64,000 nucleotides of DNA, taken from contig CAWAOP010000019.1 in the NCBI GenBank assembly GCA_963783505.1, positions 310,001 to 374,000 on the forward strand, in the 5' to 3' direction. Every line of letters begins with the position of its first letter. Positions within the stretch are counted from its first letter, which is position 1. Under the pieces are notes generated by a model that saw nothing but the letters and a program-made list of their open reading frames with translations, had not been told where the DNA came from and made no database searches. Source of the DNA: BOG-224 sp963783505 (lineage in GTDB: Bacteria; Acidobacteriota; Terriglobia; Bryobacterales; Bryobacteraceae). Below, one piece after another: positions 19,770 to 28,741 of this stretch. Made by a program: the position numbers and the translations under genes.

Positions 19770-21455
19770 ATGTTCAAGCTGCTCTCTGGTCTTCTGATCG
19801 CTTCTGGACTGCTGGCCCAGATTCCGTCCGGGGCGCCGCCGGAGGGTTCCATCAGCGGCGTTGTCACAGACATCGATACCGGCGCGCCCATCGAGGGTGC
19901 GACGGTCTCCACCAGCTCACCGGGGCCGGGCGTATCTGCCGCTCCGGCCAGGACCACTACGAACGCTCATGGCGATTACACGCTCCGTGACATCGCCGCC
20001 GGAACGTACCGGCTCATGGCTATGATTCTCCCGCAGAGCGGGGTCGGTGGCAGCCCGATTACATCGCGCTCCATCACCCTGGCTCCCGGCCAGGATCTGG
20101 GCGCCATCGACATCAAGCTGCCCCGGTACGGACGGATCGCAGGCAAGGTGCTGGACGAGAACGGCGAGCCCGTTCCCGATATCAACGTGTTCGGGATGTC
20201 GCGGGGCTACTCCAACATCGGATTACGCTATGCCCTCGATACGAACACGGCCAAGACAGACGACAAGGGCGAATACACGCTGACGCGAGTGTTCCCCGAC
20301 GAACCCATCGTGATTGTAGCGGTCTCGGCGCAAGCCGGCGCCGGCGGAGCGAGAGCCGTCGATGCCGTGTCGCGCGTTCCGGCCGATCCCAAGCAACGGC
20401 GGCCGATCACGATCCCGACTTACTACCCAAACACAGAGACGCCAGAGGGCGCCAGCGTTTTGAGCCTGCGTTCGGGCGAGGAGCGCCAAGGCGTGGATCT
20501 TCGCCTGGGGCGATCGCCGTCGTACTGCATGGAGGGCGTGCTTTCCGGACCGGGCGGTCCGGCCGAAGTGAATTTCACGATTACCCGAATGGGGATGTCG
20601 ACCGTGGTCGCGCCCATCAGCAGCGTCGCGGGCAAGACCGGCCGCGATGGCAGGATACGCGTCTGCGACGTATACCCCGGCGATTATGAGCTGGCGGTGA
20701 ACGATCCGGTGGATCGCGGTCAGACCCCGTCGTTCTACGGCGTCACGACGATTACCGTGAAAGACCGGGACGTTGAAAACGTGATGGTTCCGGTGGCGCT
20801 ACCGGTGACCATCCGCGGTGAGGTTTCCGTCGAGGGCAGTCAGCCAACGCAACCTGTGGATGCGAAGTTTCGGATGAACCTGATGCGTCAGGGACAGGGA
20901 GGCAGCGCGAGGGATGATGTGGATCGGGCGATTCCGAGCGAGTTCTCGTACTCGGTTCTGGCCATGAGCGACTACTCGCTGCTGGTCTACCCGATGACGG
21001 CGCCTGGCTGGTACGTGAAGGATGTGACCTACGGCGGGGTCGGCATCATGAACCGGCGCTGGCGCCCGGGGAACGCGCCGGCGGATGCGAGGCTTCGAAT
21101 CCTGGTAGCGCACGACGGCGGGACGATCTCGGCGCGAGTAGCCGATAAAGACGGCAAGCCCGTAGCGGGCGCCGGTGTGTTCCTCGTGCCGGCCGCGGCT
21201 GGCGCGGACAATGATCTCGCTCTGAAAATGAGCATCGGAACAACGGACCAGAACGGACAGTTTCAAAGAGATTCTTTACCGCCGGGCAAATACTACGTGG
21301 AGGCCCTCATGCTGCCTCAAGATGCGGAGGCGACGGAAAAGAGCCCTGAACTCATGGCGCGGTTGCGGGGAGGGCGGGACAAGGCCGCTGAGGTCGAGCT
21401 GGGCCCAGGCGCGTCGGCCTCGGTGCGGGTCGATCTGATCGACCGGGAACCTTGA
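19770..21455 (+). CDS. Exported carboxypeptidase-regulatory-like domain protein 1
   Basis: 561 residues, intact. A signal peptide (residues 1-16, LIASGLLAQ) is followed by a carboxypeptidase-regulatory-like beta-sandwich: GSISGVVTDIDTGAPIEGATVST ... GDYTLRDIAAGTYRL, then further similar beta domains (GRIAGKVLDENGEPVPDINV). No catalytic or TonB-receptor region is present. Such proteins are abundant in Acidobacteria and are probably extracellular. It is the first of three related genes on this strand (also 21808 and 25190). Confidence 0.8.
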   Translation: MFKLLSGLLIASGLLAQIPSGAPPEGSISGVVTDIDTGAPIEGATVSTSSPGPGVSAAPARTTTNAHGDYTLRDIAAGTYRLMAMILPQSGVGGSPITSRSITLAPGQDLGAIDIKLPRYGRIAGKVLDENGEPVPDINVFGMSRGYSNIGLRYALDTNTAKTDDKGEYTLTRVFPDEPIVIVAVSAQAGAGGARAVDAVSRVPADPKQRRPITIPTYYPNTETPEGASVLSLRSGEERQGVDLRLGRSPSYCMEGVLSGPGGPAEVNFTITRMGMSTVVAPISSVAGKTGRDGRIRVCDVYPGDYELAVNDPVDRGQTPSFYGVTTITVKDRDVENVMVPVALPVTIRGEVSVEGSQPTQPVDAKFRMNLMRQGQGGSARDDVDRAIPSEFSYSVLAMSDYSLLVYPMTAPGWYVKDVTYGGVGIMNRRWRPGNAPADARLRILVAHDGGTISARVADKDGKPVAGAGVFLVPAAAGADNDLALKMSIGTTDQNGQFQRDSLPPGKYYVEALMLPQDAEATEKSPELMARLRGGRDKAAEVELGPGASASVRVDLIDREP

Positions 21456-21580
21456 TGAATGGGCGACGGAACGGTATCCGGCCGGCCCTGGCGGTGCGAC
21501 ACGAGAATGACGAAATCCTCCATTCCGAAGGAAACCGCGTTAAGCCGAGCGTAACGGTACGCAAGGAGCTGCTCATTGAC

Positions 21581-21725
21581 TTGTATCAGGGCATGGCTTT
21601 AGCCGTGCCGCCGAATTGCGAGAAAAGGATCTGGGCTTCAGCCCCTGCGAACCCGGGAGAACCCCAGTGGCTAAAGCCCTTGACTTCAAATGCTTCGGCA
21701 CGGCTAAAGCCATGCCCTGATACAA
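21581..21725. repeat. 145-bp element with perfect 30-bp terminal inverted repeats
   Basis: The left arm 21581-21610 (TTGTATCAGGGCATGGC... to GCCGTGCCG) is the exact reverse complement of the right arm 21696-21725 (CGGCACGGC ... CCTGATACAA). The 85-bp centre has a further pair, GGGCTTCAGCCCC and GGCTAAAGCCC. There is no coding capacity. The layout is that of a MITE or large REP-like element. Confidence 0.8.
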
Positions 21726-21807
21726 AGCGAGCCTCCAAGCTCCATTTTTGTGTCGCTTACACGTCGGCGCTTGACAAATCACCGAAATCGTACTAAATAG
21801 TTAGCAT

Positions 21808-23337
21808 ATGGCGAAGAGGCGCGTGTTGCCGATGCGGACTTCGGCCTTGGCGGCGATTGTATTAGCGGCTTGCCCTCTGGCGGCGGAGACTCTTGCCGGG
21901 AAAGTCGTCGAGGACCGCTCTGGCTCTCCGCTGCCTTCGGTGGAACTGCGAGTGACGCGGTCCGGCGATCGGCAGTTGGCGGCCGACCTGGAGACCGGCG
22001 GCGACGGCCAGTTCCGCGGAGCGGGCCTTCCCGCGGGCGACTATCGCATCGAGGTCTTGAAACCGAACTACGCTCCGGCGGCGTTGACTGTGCGGTTGAG
22101 CCCGCAGACCGGTCCGCTCACGATCCGGCTGGCGCGTTTCGGAGCCATCTCCGGGCACGTAGCGGATGCCGGCGGCAAGACGATTCCCAGCGCTCGGATA
22201 TGGGTCTTCACCAAAGCCGCAGGCGGCGCGCTGCAGGCTTTCGGCAACGGCGCTGCAGTGGATGATCGGGGACAGTACCGTGTCTATGGCCTTCCGCCGG
22301 GCGAGTACTCGCTTGCGCTCGCGTACGGCGCATCCGGAGGCGCCGGCTCGGGCGGCAGCGCGAGTTCGACAATCGGGTCAGGGGCTCGATTCTATCCGGA
22401 TAATCGCAACCCTCAGTGGTTTCAGGTGGCGGGTGGAGAGGATTACGCCGACATCAACTTCACCCCGATCCCAACCGTTCTATCCCGGGTGGGCGGGAAA
22501 GTGGAACCCGGAGGCAGAGGATATGCGGTCGCTTTGACCGCTGTCGATCAGCCGTACATCGCAACGGCGAGCCTGAGGCTGGACTCCAAGGACAGCGCAT
22601 TCCAGTTCGAGGGTATCCCGGCAGGCTCCTACGATCTCTTCGCCAGCGGGCCGACCATCGGGTTCGGCGGGATGGGCGCTCTGATAGGCTCGGACCCGGT
22701 GTTCGGGCGCGTCCGCTTGGAAGTATCCGGGCAGGATGTAACCGGGGTGACGGTCCCGGTGGCGCCCGTCCGAACGGCGTCGCTGATCCTTCGAGCAGCC
22801 TCCGCGCAGCAGGCGGCGGCCTGCCCCCCGACGGCAACGGTGTCGCTCGCGCCGCTGGAAGCAAGTGGAGCGATGCTCAGCCGGAGCGTCGTCGTAAGCT
22901 TCGCCAAACCCGCTACCATCGCCGAACTTCCACCGGGCCGCTACTACGTCGCCGCGGCAGCCCTCGGCGAGACATGCTTCGTCGCCGGTGAGGTCCTCGA
23001 TTGGCCTGCGGCGACCGATCGGCCTCTCGCGGTGACGGTATGGCCCGCCGCCTCGATACGCGGGCGGCTCGGCTCCGCGCGGCCATCGGACTACGTTGTG
23101 ACGCTCGTGCCTGCCGGCGCGTCCGATGCCACCGAGGCCATACAAGCGGCGTATCCGGACGCGGACGGGAAGTTCAGTTTCACGGGGTTGAGACCCGGAC
23201 GTTATCGTATTGGCGCGCGGGCAACGGACCAATCGTCGCCGGCGCGATGGGTGGCGGACATGGCAAAGATGTTGGAGATCGAGTTGCCCGGAGGAGCGGT
23301 GACCGAGATGGATTTGCCGGTGGAGCAAGGTAAGTGA
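21808..23337 (+). CDS. Exported carboxypeptidase-regulatory-like domain protein 2
   Basis: 509 residues, intact. After a signal peptide (AAIVLAACPLAAETLAGK) come successive beta-sandwich segments: GKVVEDRSGSPLPSVELRV ... GLPAGDYRIEVLK and GHVADAGGKTIPSARIWVF ... YGLPPGEYSLALAY. It ends with GLRPGRYRIGARA and a short tail. The same overall plan as the gene at 19770. The start at 21808 is ATG GCG; ATG 21829 is an alternative. Function unknown; an extracellular or cell-envelope role is inferred. Confidence 0.78.
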   Translation: MAKRRVLPMRTSALAAIVLAACPLAAETLAGKVVEDRSGSPLPSVELRVTRSGDRQLAADLETGGDGQFRGAGLPAGDYRIEVLKPNYAPAALTVRLSPQTGPLTIRLARFGAISGHVADAGGKTIPSARIWVFTKAAGGALQAFGNGAAVDDRGQYRVYGLPPGEYSLALAYGASGGAGSGGSASSTIGSGARFYPDNRNPQWFQVAGGEDYADINFTPIPTVLSRVGGKVEPGGRGYAVALTAVDQPYIATASLRLDSKDSAFQFEGIPAGSYDLFASGPTIGFGGMGALIGSDPVFGRVRLEVSGQDVTGVTVPVAPVRTASLILRAASAQQAAACPPTATVSLAPLEASGAMLSRSVVVSFAKPATIAELPPGRYYVAAAALGETCFVAGEVLDWPAATDRPLAVTVWPAASIRGRLGSARPSDYVVTLVPAGASDATEAIQAAYPDADGKFSFTGLRPGRYRIGARATDQSSPARWVADMAKMLEIELPGGAVTEMDLPVEQGK

Positions 23338-23566
23338 AAGTTGGTTTGGAGGGCTAGCGGGTGGCTCCGGCGGGCAGAGAGATTCAAGCCCGCGCAAATC
23401 CAAGATGGGCAAATGCCCATGGGACCCTTCCTAACTTGTTGAACATAAACAGCGAATCGAAGCGAAGATGGGCAAAATGCCCATCGCGGGCCTTTGGGAC
23501 GTTTTTTTTCGGCAGCCTGATAGTGTGGTGTCCGTTATGATTTCTGGTAATAGCGGCTCGGCCGAT
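23338..23566. other. Intergenic region with two near-identical small hairpins
   Basis: Two copies of AAGATGGGCA(A)AATGCCCAT lie about 60 bp apart (near 23401-23430 and 23465-23485), each able to form a short stem. The second is followed after about 16 nt by T8 at 23503-23510, so it might act as a weak terminator of the upstream gene. Nothing else is seen. Confidence 0.4.
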
Positions 23567-23640
23567 GTGGGGCAGCCTATACAGGCTGCGGACCCGCTTT
23601 TCAGCGGGTCCAGCCGGCTGAAAGCCGGCTGCAGGCAGGA

Positions 23641-23874
23641 TTGTTTCTTGGCCCCGCGGCGGGGCAGTGATCCGTATGAAAATATTGGCGGTCGCGTCGG
23701 CAGTCAAGGTTGTGGCAGGCAATGGATACGGCGAGGCCGTAGGATTGTTTGATCTGGGACCGCGGAACGAAGAGATGATTGGGAGTCCTGGTGATCGTGC
23801 CGGGAGAGCCCGTGAGGGTGACTGTGATTCAACTACCGGTCCTCTGCTGACGTTGACCACCAGGAGGATCGATT
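23641..23874 (+). ncRNA. Candidate bridge (guide) RNA region of IS110 copy 1
   Basis: IS110-group elements encode a structured guide RNA in the non-coding end before the transposase. This region has AGGATTGTTT at 23741-23750 followed by CCGCGG at 23760-23765, echoing the element's left end AGGATTGTTT...CCGCGG at 23637-23659. It also has GGCAGGC at 23714-23720 and GGGGCAG at 23661-23667, which resemble the target palindrome arms. Exact RNA ends are not determinable by eye. Confidence 0.5.
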
Positions 23875-25119
23875 ATGGAACCAGTGTATCGCTGCCTGAG
23901 CGGCATCGATGTACACAAGAAGATGCTTGCGGTGGTGGTCCGGGGCGAAGCGAACGGCGAAGTTCATTACGAGAAGCGGCAGTTCGGCGCGACGCGGCGC
24001 GAGATCGAGCACTTGGCGGCGTGGCTGCAGGAACGGCGCGTGAGCGAAGTGGTGATGGAATCGACCGCGCAGTATTGGCGGCCGGTGTGGTACGGGCTGG
24101 AGCGGCACTTCCAGTTGCACCTGACGCATCCGCTGAAGACGAAGGCGCCGCGGGGCCGGAAGACGGATTTTCGAGACGCGCAACGGTTGGCCGACCGTTG
24201 GGCATCCGGGGATTTGGCAGCGAGTTTTATCCCGGGCGCGGAAGAGAGAAGTTGGCGCTGGCTGACGCGCACCCGAGTTCAGATCAAGCGCCAGATGAAC
24301 GTGATCCGGAACCATGTGGAAGGGTTGCTGGAGCAAGGCGGGATCAAGCTCGCGGCGGTGGCCAGCGATGTATTCGGGGTGAGCGGCTGGGCGATGCTGC
24401 AGCGCATCGTGGCGGGCGAGACGGATATCGCGGCATTGGCCGGCGAGGCGCGGGGAAGTTTACGCAAGAAGAAGGCGGAGTTGGAGGAGGCGCTGACCGG
24501 GCAACTGGAGCCGGTGTACCGGCTGTTGCTCCGGCAGAAGATGGACCAGGTGGAGTTGCTGCGCCAGCAGATCGAAGAGATCAACACGCTCGTAGCGGCG
24601 GCGATGCGGGATCATCTGGCGACGCTGGTGCGATTGACCAAGGTTCCCGGCGTGGATTTGTATGCTGCCCAGGAGTTATTGGCCGAGATCGGGCCGACCG
24701 CTGCGACCTTCGCCAGCCCGGAACAATTGGCTTCCTGGATCGGAGTCTGCCCAGGCCGCCAGCAATCGGCCGGGGTCTGCTACAGCACCCGCTCGCCCAA
24801 AGGGAACCGGTATCTGCGGCGACTCCTATGCCAGATCTCGTGGGCGGCCGTGCATGCCAAGGACACGTTCTTTGCGGGGCTGTTTGGGCGACTAAAGACC
24901 AGACTGGGAGGCAAAGGCGCAGCCTGGGCCGCAGCGCACCGGATTACCAAAGTGATCTGGCTGCTCTTGCACGAAGGCGTCGAGTACCAGGAGAAAGGCA
25001 CCGCACCGGCGAACCCCCGGACACTGGCTCGCAAGTGCCTGCGATTGCAGCGCGAATGCGCACGAGCCGGCTTCGACCTGCGGATCCTTCTCGCCCGGCC
25101 AGCCGTTGCGACAGCGTAG
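23875..25119 (+). CDS. IS110-family DEDD transposase (copy 1)
   Basis: 414 residues, intact, with a good ribosome site (ACCAGGAGGATCGATT) before ATG. The N-terminal RuvC-like DEDD domain shows GIDVHK (Asp 11), MESTAQYW (Glu near 60) and KTDFRDAQR. The C-terminal transposase_20 region holds VPGVDLYAAQELLAEIGP and the conserved serine region TRSPKGNRYLRRLL. IS110 recombinases cut and join DNA under guide-RNA direction. It differs from the copy at 33724 by Asp for Asn (ADRW) and Arg for Gln (LRIL). Confidence 0.95.
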   Translation: MEPVYRCLSGIDVHKKMLAVVVRGEANGEVHYEKRQFGATRREIEHLAAWLQERRVSEVVMESTAQYWRPVWYGLERHFQLHLTHPLKTKAPRGRKTDFRDAQRLADRWASGDLAASFIPGAEERSWRWLTRTRVQIKRQMNVIRNHVEGLLEQGGIKLAAVASDVFGVSGWAMLQRIVAGETDIAALAGEARGSLRKKKAELEEALTGQLEPVYRLLLRQKMDQVELLRQQIEEINTLVAAAMRDHLATLVRLTKVPGVDLYAAQELLAEIGPTAATFASPEQLASWIGVCPGRQQSAGVCYSTRSPKGNRYLRRLLCQISWAAVHAKDTFFAGLFGRLKTRLGGKGAAWAAAHRITKVIWLLLHEGVEYQEKGTAPANPRTLARKCLRLQRECARAGFDLRILLARPAVATA

Positions 25120-25189
25120 GATTTTCGAGGGTGCCTGCCCCACAATAATTGCCAGTGTTTAGGTGAGACAGGACTCTAGAGGAGGTGCA

Positions 25190-26821
25190 ATGGTGCGAAG
25201 TTCCGCGTTGTTATTGATGCTGGCTTGGCCCGTGGGCGCTCAGAGGAACACGCCGCCTCCGGCTGGCTCGATCAGTGGGGTGGTGCGAGACGCGATCAGC
25301 CGACTGCCGGTCGAGGACATGATCGTCTCGAAAGGTTCGCGTAACGCCGACGCCAGGACCGACGCGCAGGGACGGTACTCGTTGACAGGCCTTACTGCCG
25401 CTCAATACACTCTGGAGATCTTTAAGGCGCAGACTCCCATGATCTCCACCCGGAGGACTATCACGCTTGCGCCGGGGCAGGATCTGATCATGGATCTAGA
25501 AGTGACCGTACCGGGCACGATCACCGGGCGGATACTGGACGACAACAAAGAGCCGATCCCCGATGCCGAAGTCATGCTCGTGTCCGCGGAGTACTATCTG
25601 GGAGCGGTCAAGCAGTTCTTTAAAGGTACGGCCGGGACAGACGATCAGGGTCAGTACAAGTTCCAACGCGTCCAGCCTGGAACTCCATTTCGAATCATGG
25701 CCCGGAAGAGAGTCGAGCGGCTTCCGGCGATCTCCGATGCGCCGGCCAATATCAAACTGCGGCGGCCGGCGTTTGCGCCGACTTTTTACCCGAACAGTCT
25801 GGCCATTGAGGGCGGCCAACAGGTGATCCTGGGATCGGGTGAACAGCGTGAAGGCATGGATATTATCGTTCAGACGGACACCATCGTTTTGCGCGGAAGG
25901 TTCCACAATTCCACCGACCGCGGCTCGCGTGGAGATTGTGGACGATCAGCCGTCCATCGGCATGTCCAGCACCGGCGGGCTATATTTCACAAATCCCTCA
26001 ATCACAACCGGAGCGGATGGGAAGTTCCGCTTCTGCGGGCTGCACCCGGGTCTGTTCCGCGTCACTACGATCCTTACGCCAGGGTCTACATACTCGGGGC
26101 CCGCGCAATTTGGAGTCACGACCTTTGCACTTCCGGGACGAAGACATGACCGGATCTGAAGGCCCCGGTCTCGCCGGGCATGGCATTGAAGGGCGAGTTC
26201 GCGTGGGATGGCTCTCCGCCCGATCAACCCGTGAGCGCTCAGGCGTCATTGATGCTCAATCACCTTTACCAGGCGATGTTATTCATCGGGGAGCCCACCA
26301 CGGCGAGCGGCTCCGTCCCAGCGAATTCCTACTGGACGGGCCTACTGATAGACGAGTACGCGACGCGGGTGATCTTCAATTCACCGGGCTGTTACGTGAA
26401 AGATGTGACGTACGGAACCGAAAGCGCGCTGAATGCGCCGCTACGGCTGGGCAGCGCTCCCAATGGCGCCGGCGTTAAGGTCATTCTTGCGCGCGATGGC
26501 GGTGGGGCCGCTTTCAGCGTGAGCCAGGATTCCAAGCCGGCGCCGTTCGCCACGGTGCACCTGTTTCCCGCGGATGTGAGGAACGAGGCGGAATTGCAGT
26601 CCAGGGTAACCACGTGCGTAGCCGATCAGAACGGAGCCTGCCAAACGGGATCGAATCTCGCGCCCGGCAAATACCTGGCGATAGCGTTGCCGACGGCGAT
26701 GGAACCGACGCAGGAAAGCGTCGGCAGGCTGTGGCGGCTTAAGGATAAGGCCGTCGAAACGTCGATCGCGGCGGGCAAAACCGCGCAGGTGACTCTGGAA
26801 CGGGCCGACTGGGGCAAGTGA
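25190..26821 (+). CDS. Exported carboxypeptidase-regulatory-like domain protein 3, frameshifted
   Basis: About 542 residues when repaired. ATG 25190 has the site AGGAGGTGCA just before it. Signal peptide, then GSISGVVRDAISRLPVEDMI ... GRYSLTGLTAAQYTLEIFK and GTITGRILDDNKEPIPDAEV, the same plan as the genes at 19770 and 21808. The frame changes near 25917, 26139 and 26152; three single extra bases restore one frame and make the length a multiple of three. The C-terminus (LERADWGK) is intact. It begins 55 bp after IS110 copy 1, so its promoter may have been displaced. Confidence 0.75.
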
Positions 26822-27051
26822 CGGAGGCAACGGCTCTGACTGGAGGCCATTCCCATGGCTCGCGCCATGGGCTATTCTCTGACGCCTCTGCGGGGCTGAG
26901 AGGCGCGAGACGGCCCTGCGGAATGTAGAAACTCCAGACGGAGGCAGCGCCTCCGATCCGCCGTCGCTCTTCAGGCAACCGCTCGCTCGCGCTCGCGGCT
27001 CGCGAAGCCGCATGTTAATCTCGGGGTTCAATCCAACTAAATGAGGCAACC

Positions 27052-28227
27052 ATGTCCTACTTATCTATTACCGATCTCGATCTGAATGGGAAGCGCGTTT
27101 TCATTCGCGTGGATTTCAACGTGCCCCTGGAAAAGAACGACAAGGGCGAAATGGTCATCACCAGCGACAAGCGCATCAAGGCGTCGATGCCCACCATCAA
27201 GTACGCGCTGGATAAAGGCGCCGGCCTGATCCTGGCATCGCATCTGGGCCGCCCCAAGGGGAAGCCGAATCCGGAGATGAGTCTGAAGCCGGTGGCCGCG
27301 CGGTTGCAGGAATTGTTGGGCCGGCCCGTGCAGATGGCGCCGGATTGCGTGGGTCCCGAAGTGGAAGCCATGAAGCCCGCGCCGGGCGGCGTGCTTCTGC
27401 TCGAAAACCTCCGCTACCACGCCGAGGAAGAGAAGAACGATCCCGAGTTCTCCAGGAAGCTCGCGGCGTTGTGCGACGTCTACGTGAACGACGCGTTCGG
27501 CTCCGCGCATCGCGCCCATGCCTCCACCGAAGGGATGATCAAGTACGTCCCCGTGGTGGCCGCCGGTCTGTTGATGGAGAAAGAATTGAAGTACCTCGGC
27601 ATGGCCGTATCGAATCCCGCGCGGCCGTGCGTGGCGATCCTGGGCGGCGCGAAGGTCTCCGACAAAATCGAAGTGATTCGGAACCTCGGCAAGGTCGTGG
27701 ATAAGCTGCTCATCGGCGGCGCCATGGCCTACACATTCCTGAAGGCTCAGGGAAAGCCCACCGGCAATTCGCTGGTGGAGGCGGATAAGGTCGAGCTCGC
27801 CGCCAGCCTGCTGACCGAGCTGGGCGACAAGCTCATGCTGCCCGTGGATCACGTGGTGGTATCGGAAATAGCGGCCGGCGCGGCCAATGAGACGGTCGAG
27901 ACGATCCCCGATGGCAAGATCGGCGTCGATATCGGCCCGAAGACCATCGCGGCGTACGAAGCGGCCATCGCCGGCGCGAAGACGGTGATCTGGAACGGCC
28001 CCATGGGCATCTTCGAGAAGCCGCCATTCGACAAGGGGACGGTGGCGCTCGCGAAGGCCGTAGCGGCATCCGGCGCCGTTTCCGTCGTAGGCGGCGGCGA
28101 CTCCGAGAAGGCCATCAAAGCCGCCGGCGTGACCGACAAGATCACGCACGTCTCTACGGGAGGCGGGGCGTCTCTGGAATTCCTGGCTGGGATTCAGCTC
28201 CCGGGCGTAGCGGCTCTGAACCGTTAG
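27052..28227 (+). CDS. pgk: Phosphoglycerate kinase
   Basis: 391 residues, intact. Signature motifs are all present: RVDFNVPL near the start, ASHLGRPKG, the ENLRY loop, VWNGPMGIFE and GGGDS near the C-terminus. The enzyme converts 1,3-bisphosphoglycerate and ADP to 3-phosphoglycerate and ATP in glycolysis, and the reverse in gluconeogenesis. It stands alone here; no gap or tpi gene is next to it. Confidence 0.97.
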   Translation: MSYLSITDLDLNGKRVFIRVDFNVPLEKNDKGEMVITSDKRIKASMPTIKYALDKGAGLILASHLGRPKGKPNPEMSLKPVAARLQELLGRPVQMAPDCVGPEVEAMKPAPGGVLLLENLRYHAEEEKNDPEFSRKLAALCDVYVNDAFGSAHRAHASTEGMIKYVPVVAAGLLMEKELKYLGMAVSNPARPCVAILGGAKVSDKIEVIRNLGKVVDKLLIGGAMAYTFLKAQGKPTGNSLVEADKVELAASLLTELGDKLMLPVDHVVVSEIAAGAANETVETIPDGKIGVDIGPKTIAAYEAAIAGAKTVIWNGPMGIFEKPPFDKGTVALAKAVAASGAVSVVGGGDSEKAIKAAGVTDKITHVSTGGGASLEFLAGIQLPGVAALNR

Positions 28228-28261
28228 GGCGTCGAGACTCGACGCTGCATGTTCCCGACAT

Positions 28262-28351
28262 TCAAGTGGGTACGCCAAAGCGCGGCAGTACCCACTTCAT
28301 AATCGAGAAGTAGGCCGCGGCAATCAGAAGAACGGTCAGCCAATCGGGCAT
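28262..28351 (-). CDS. Small 29-residue membrane protein
   Basis: The ORF starts MPDWLTVLLI and continues as one hydrophobic helix with a basic C-terminal end (KWVLPRFGVPT, then TGA at 28264-28262). It is convergent with pgk. Composition (aromatic-flanked transmembrane segment, acidic N-terminus outside, basic end) is strongly protein-like for its size, and I recall similar mini-proteins in Acidobacteria. Its last codons lie in a perfect 10-bp stem (28265-28274 with 28289-28298, AAGTGGGTAC/GTACCCACTT) that may also terminate pgk. No strong ribosome site is seen. Confidence 0.5.
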   Translation of the reverse strand: MPDWLTVLLIAAAYFSIMKWVLPRFGVPT

Positions 28352-28403
28352 CTGCTTCTATGATGCAGGATTGGGGGGACGTGGTGACAAGCGGGGGGAG
28401 CCG

Positions 28404-28430
28404 TCAGCGATCAGCGTTCAGCGATCAGCG
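28404..28430. repeat. Short tandem repeat of TCAGCGATCAGCG type
   Basis: TCAGCGATCAGCG occurs, then TTCAGCGATCAGCG, forming a short tandem array of TCAGCG(A/T) units between the small ORF and the toxin-antitoxin pair. This kind of word is common between genes in several bacterial genomes. No function can be read from it. Confidence 0.4.
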
Positions 28431-28504
28431 CGAACACCGCCGGACCGTTGGGTGCGCTGCCGTGCGGAGTTCGGCGCGGCGAGGCCTCGTGCTAGGTTGT
28501 AGGT

Positions 28505-28741
28505 ATGACGATGGAGGCGATTAAGGCCGCGATTGCCGGCCTGCCGGGTCCGGACCGCCGGGATCTCGTGGAGTGGCTCGACGAACTTGAGGAGCGGGCC
28601 TGGGATGAGGAAATCCGCAGGGATTCCGCGCCCGGTAGAGGCGGCGCCGTCCTCGCCGACGAAGCATTGCGTGCGGTGGCCGAAGGGAAGGCCCGCCCGA
28701 TCGAAGAAGGCTTCGTGGGCCGCCGGAATCGCCGCGCGTGA
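28505..28741 (+). CDS. Probable antitoxin of a RelE/ParE-like pair
   Basis: 78 residues, mostly charged and helical: MEAIKAAIAGLPGPDRRDLV, then EWLDELEERAWDEEIRRD and a flexible C-terminus. The stop overlaps the start of the next gene by 4 bp (GTGA). Short acidic/basic proteins of this kind in front of a ParE-like gene are usually its antitoxin and repressor. No specific DNA-binding motif can be named. Confidence 0.65.
   Translation: MTMEAIKAAIAGLPGPDRRDLVEWLDELEERAWDEEIRRDSAPGRGGAVLADEALRAVAEGKARPIEEGFVGRRNRRA

Larger units (their letters stand above)
23634..25135 (+). mobile_element. IS110-family element, copy 1
   Basis: 1502 bp are shared with 33483-34984, at a constant offset of 9849 bp. 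The copies diverge immediately outside GGCAGGAT on the left and TGCC on the right, some of which is probably target sequence. I found only three base differences in the whole unit. The element has no long terminal inverted repeats, a 5' non-coding region of about 235 bp and only 16 bp after the transposase stop, the layout of the IS110 group (not IS1111). Confidence 0.9.
23567..25143. repeat. GTGGGGC palindromic element interrupted by IS110 copy 1
   Basis: The left part (23567-23640) begins GTGGGGCAGCC and carries hairpins GGACCCGC/GCGGGTCC and AGCCGGCTGAAAGCCGGCT. The right part (TGCCTGCCCCAC, ending at 25143) lies on the other side of the IS. Joined, the ends read GCAGGCAGGAT-GCCTGCCCCAC, a short palindrome. 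The IS therefore sits in the closing hairpin of a repeat of the same family as 8227-8349 and 19615-19700. Confidence 0.7.

Noticed and set aside
24279..24587. Antisense ORFs in the IS110 transposase as possible regulators
   Set aside because: They lack start signals and arise from the codon bias of the transposase gene in both copies.
23667..25148. 493-codon ORF over the first IS110 in another frame
   Set aside because: It is an Arg/Gly-rich shadow of the transposase gene, and the same shadow recurs in copy 2.
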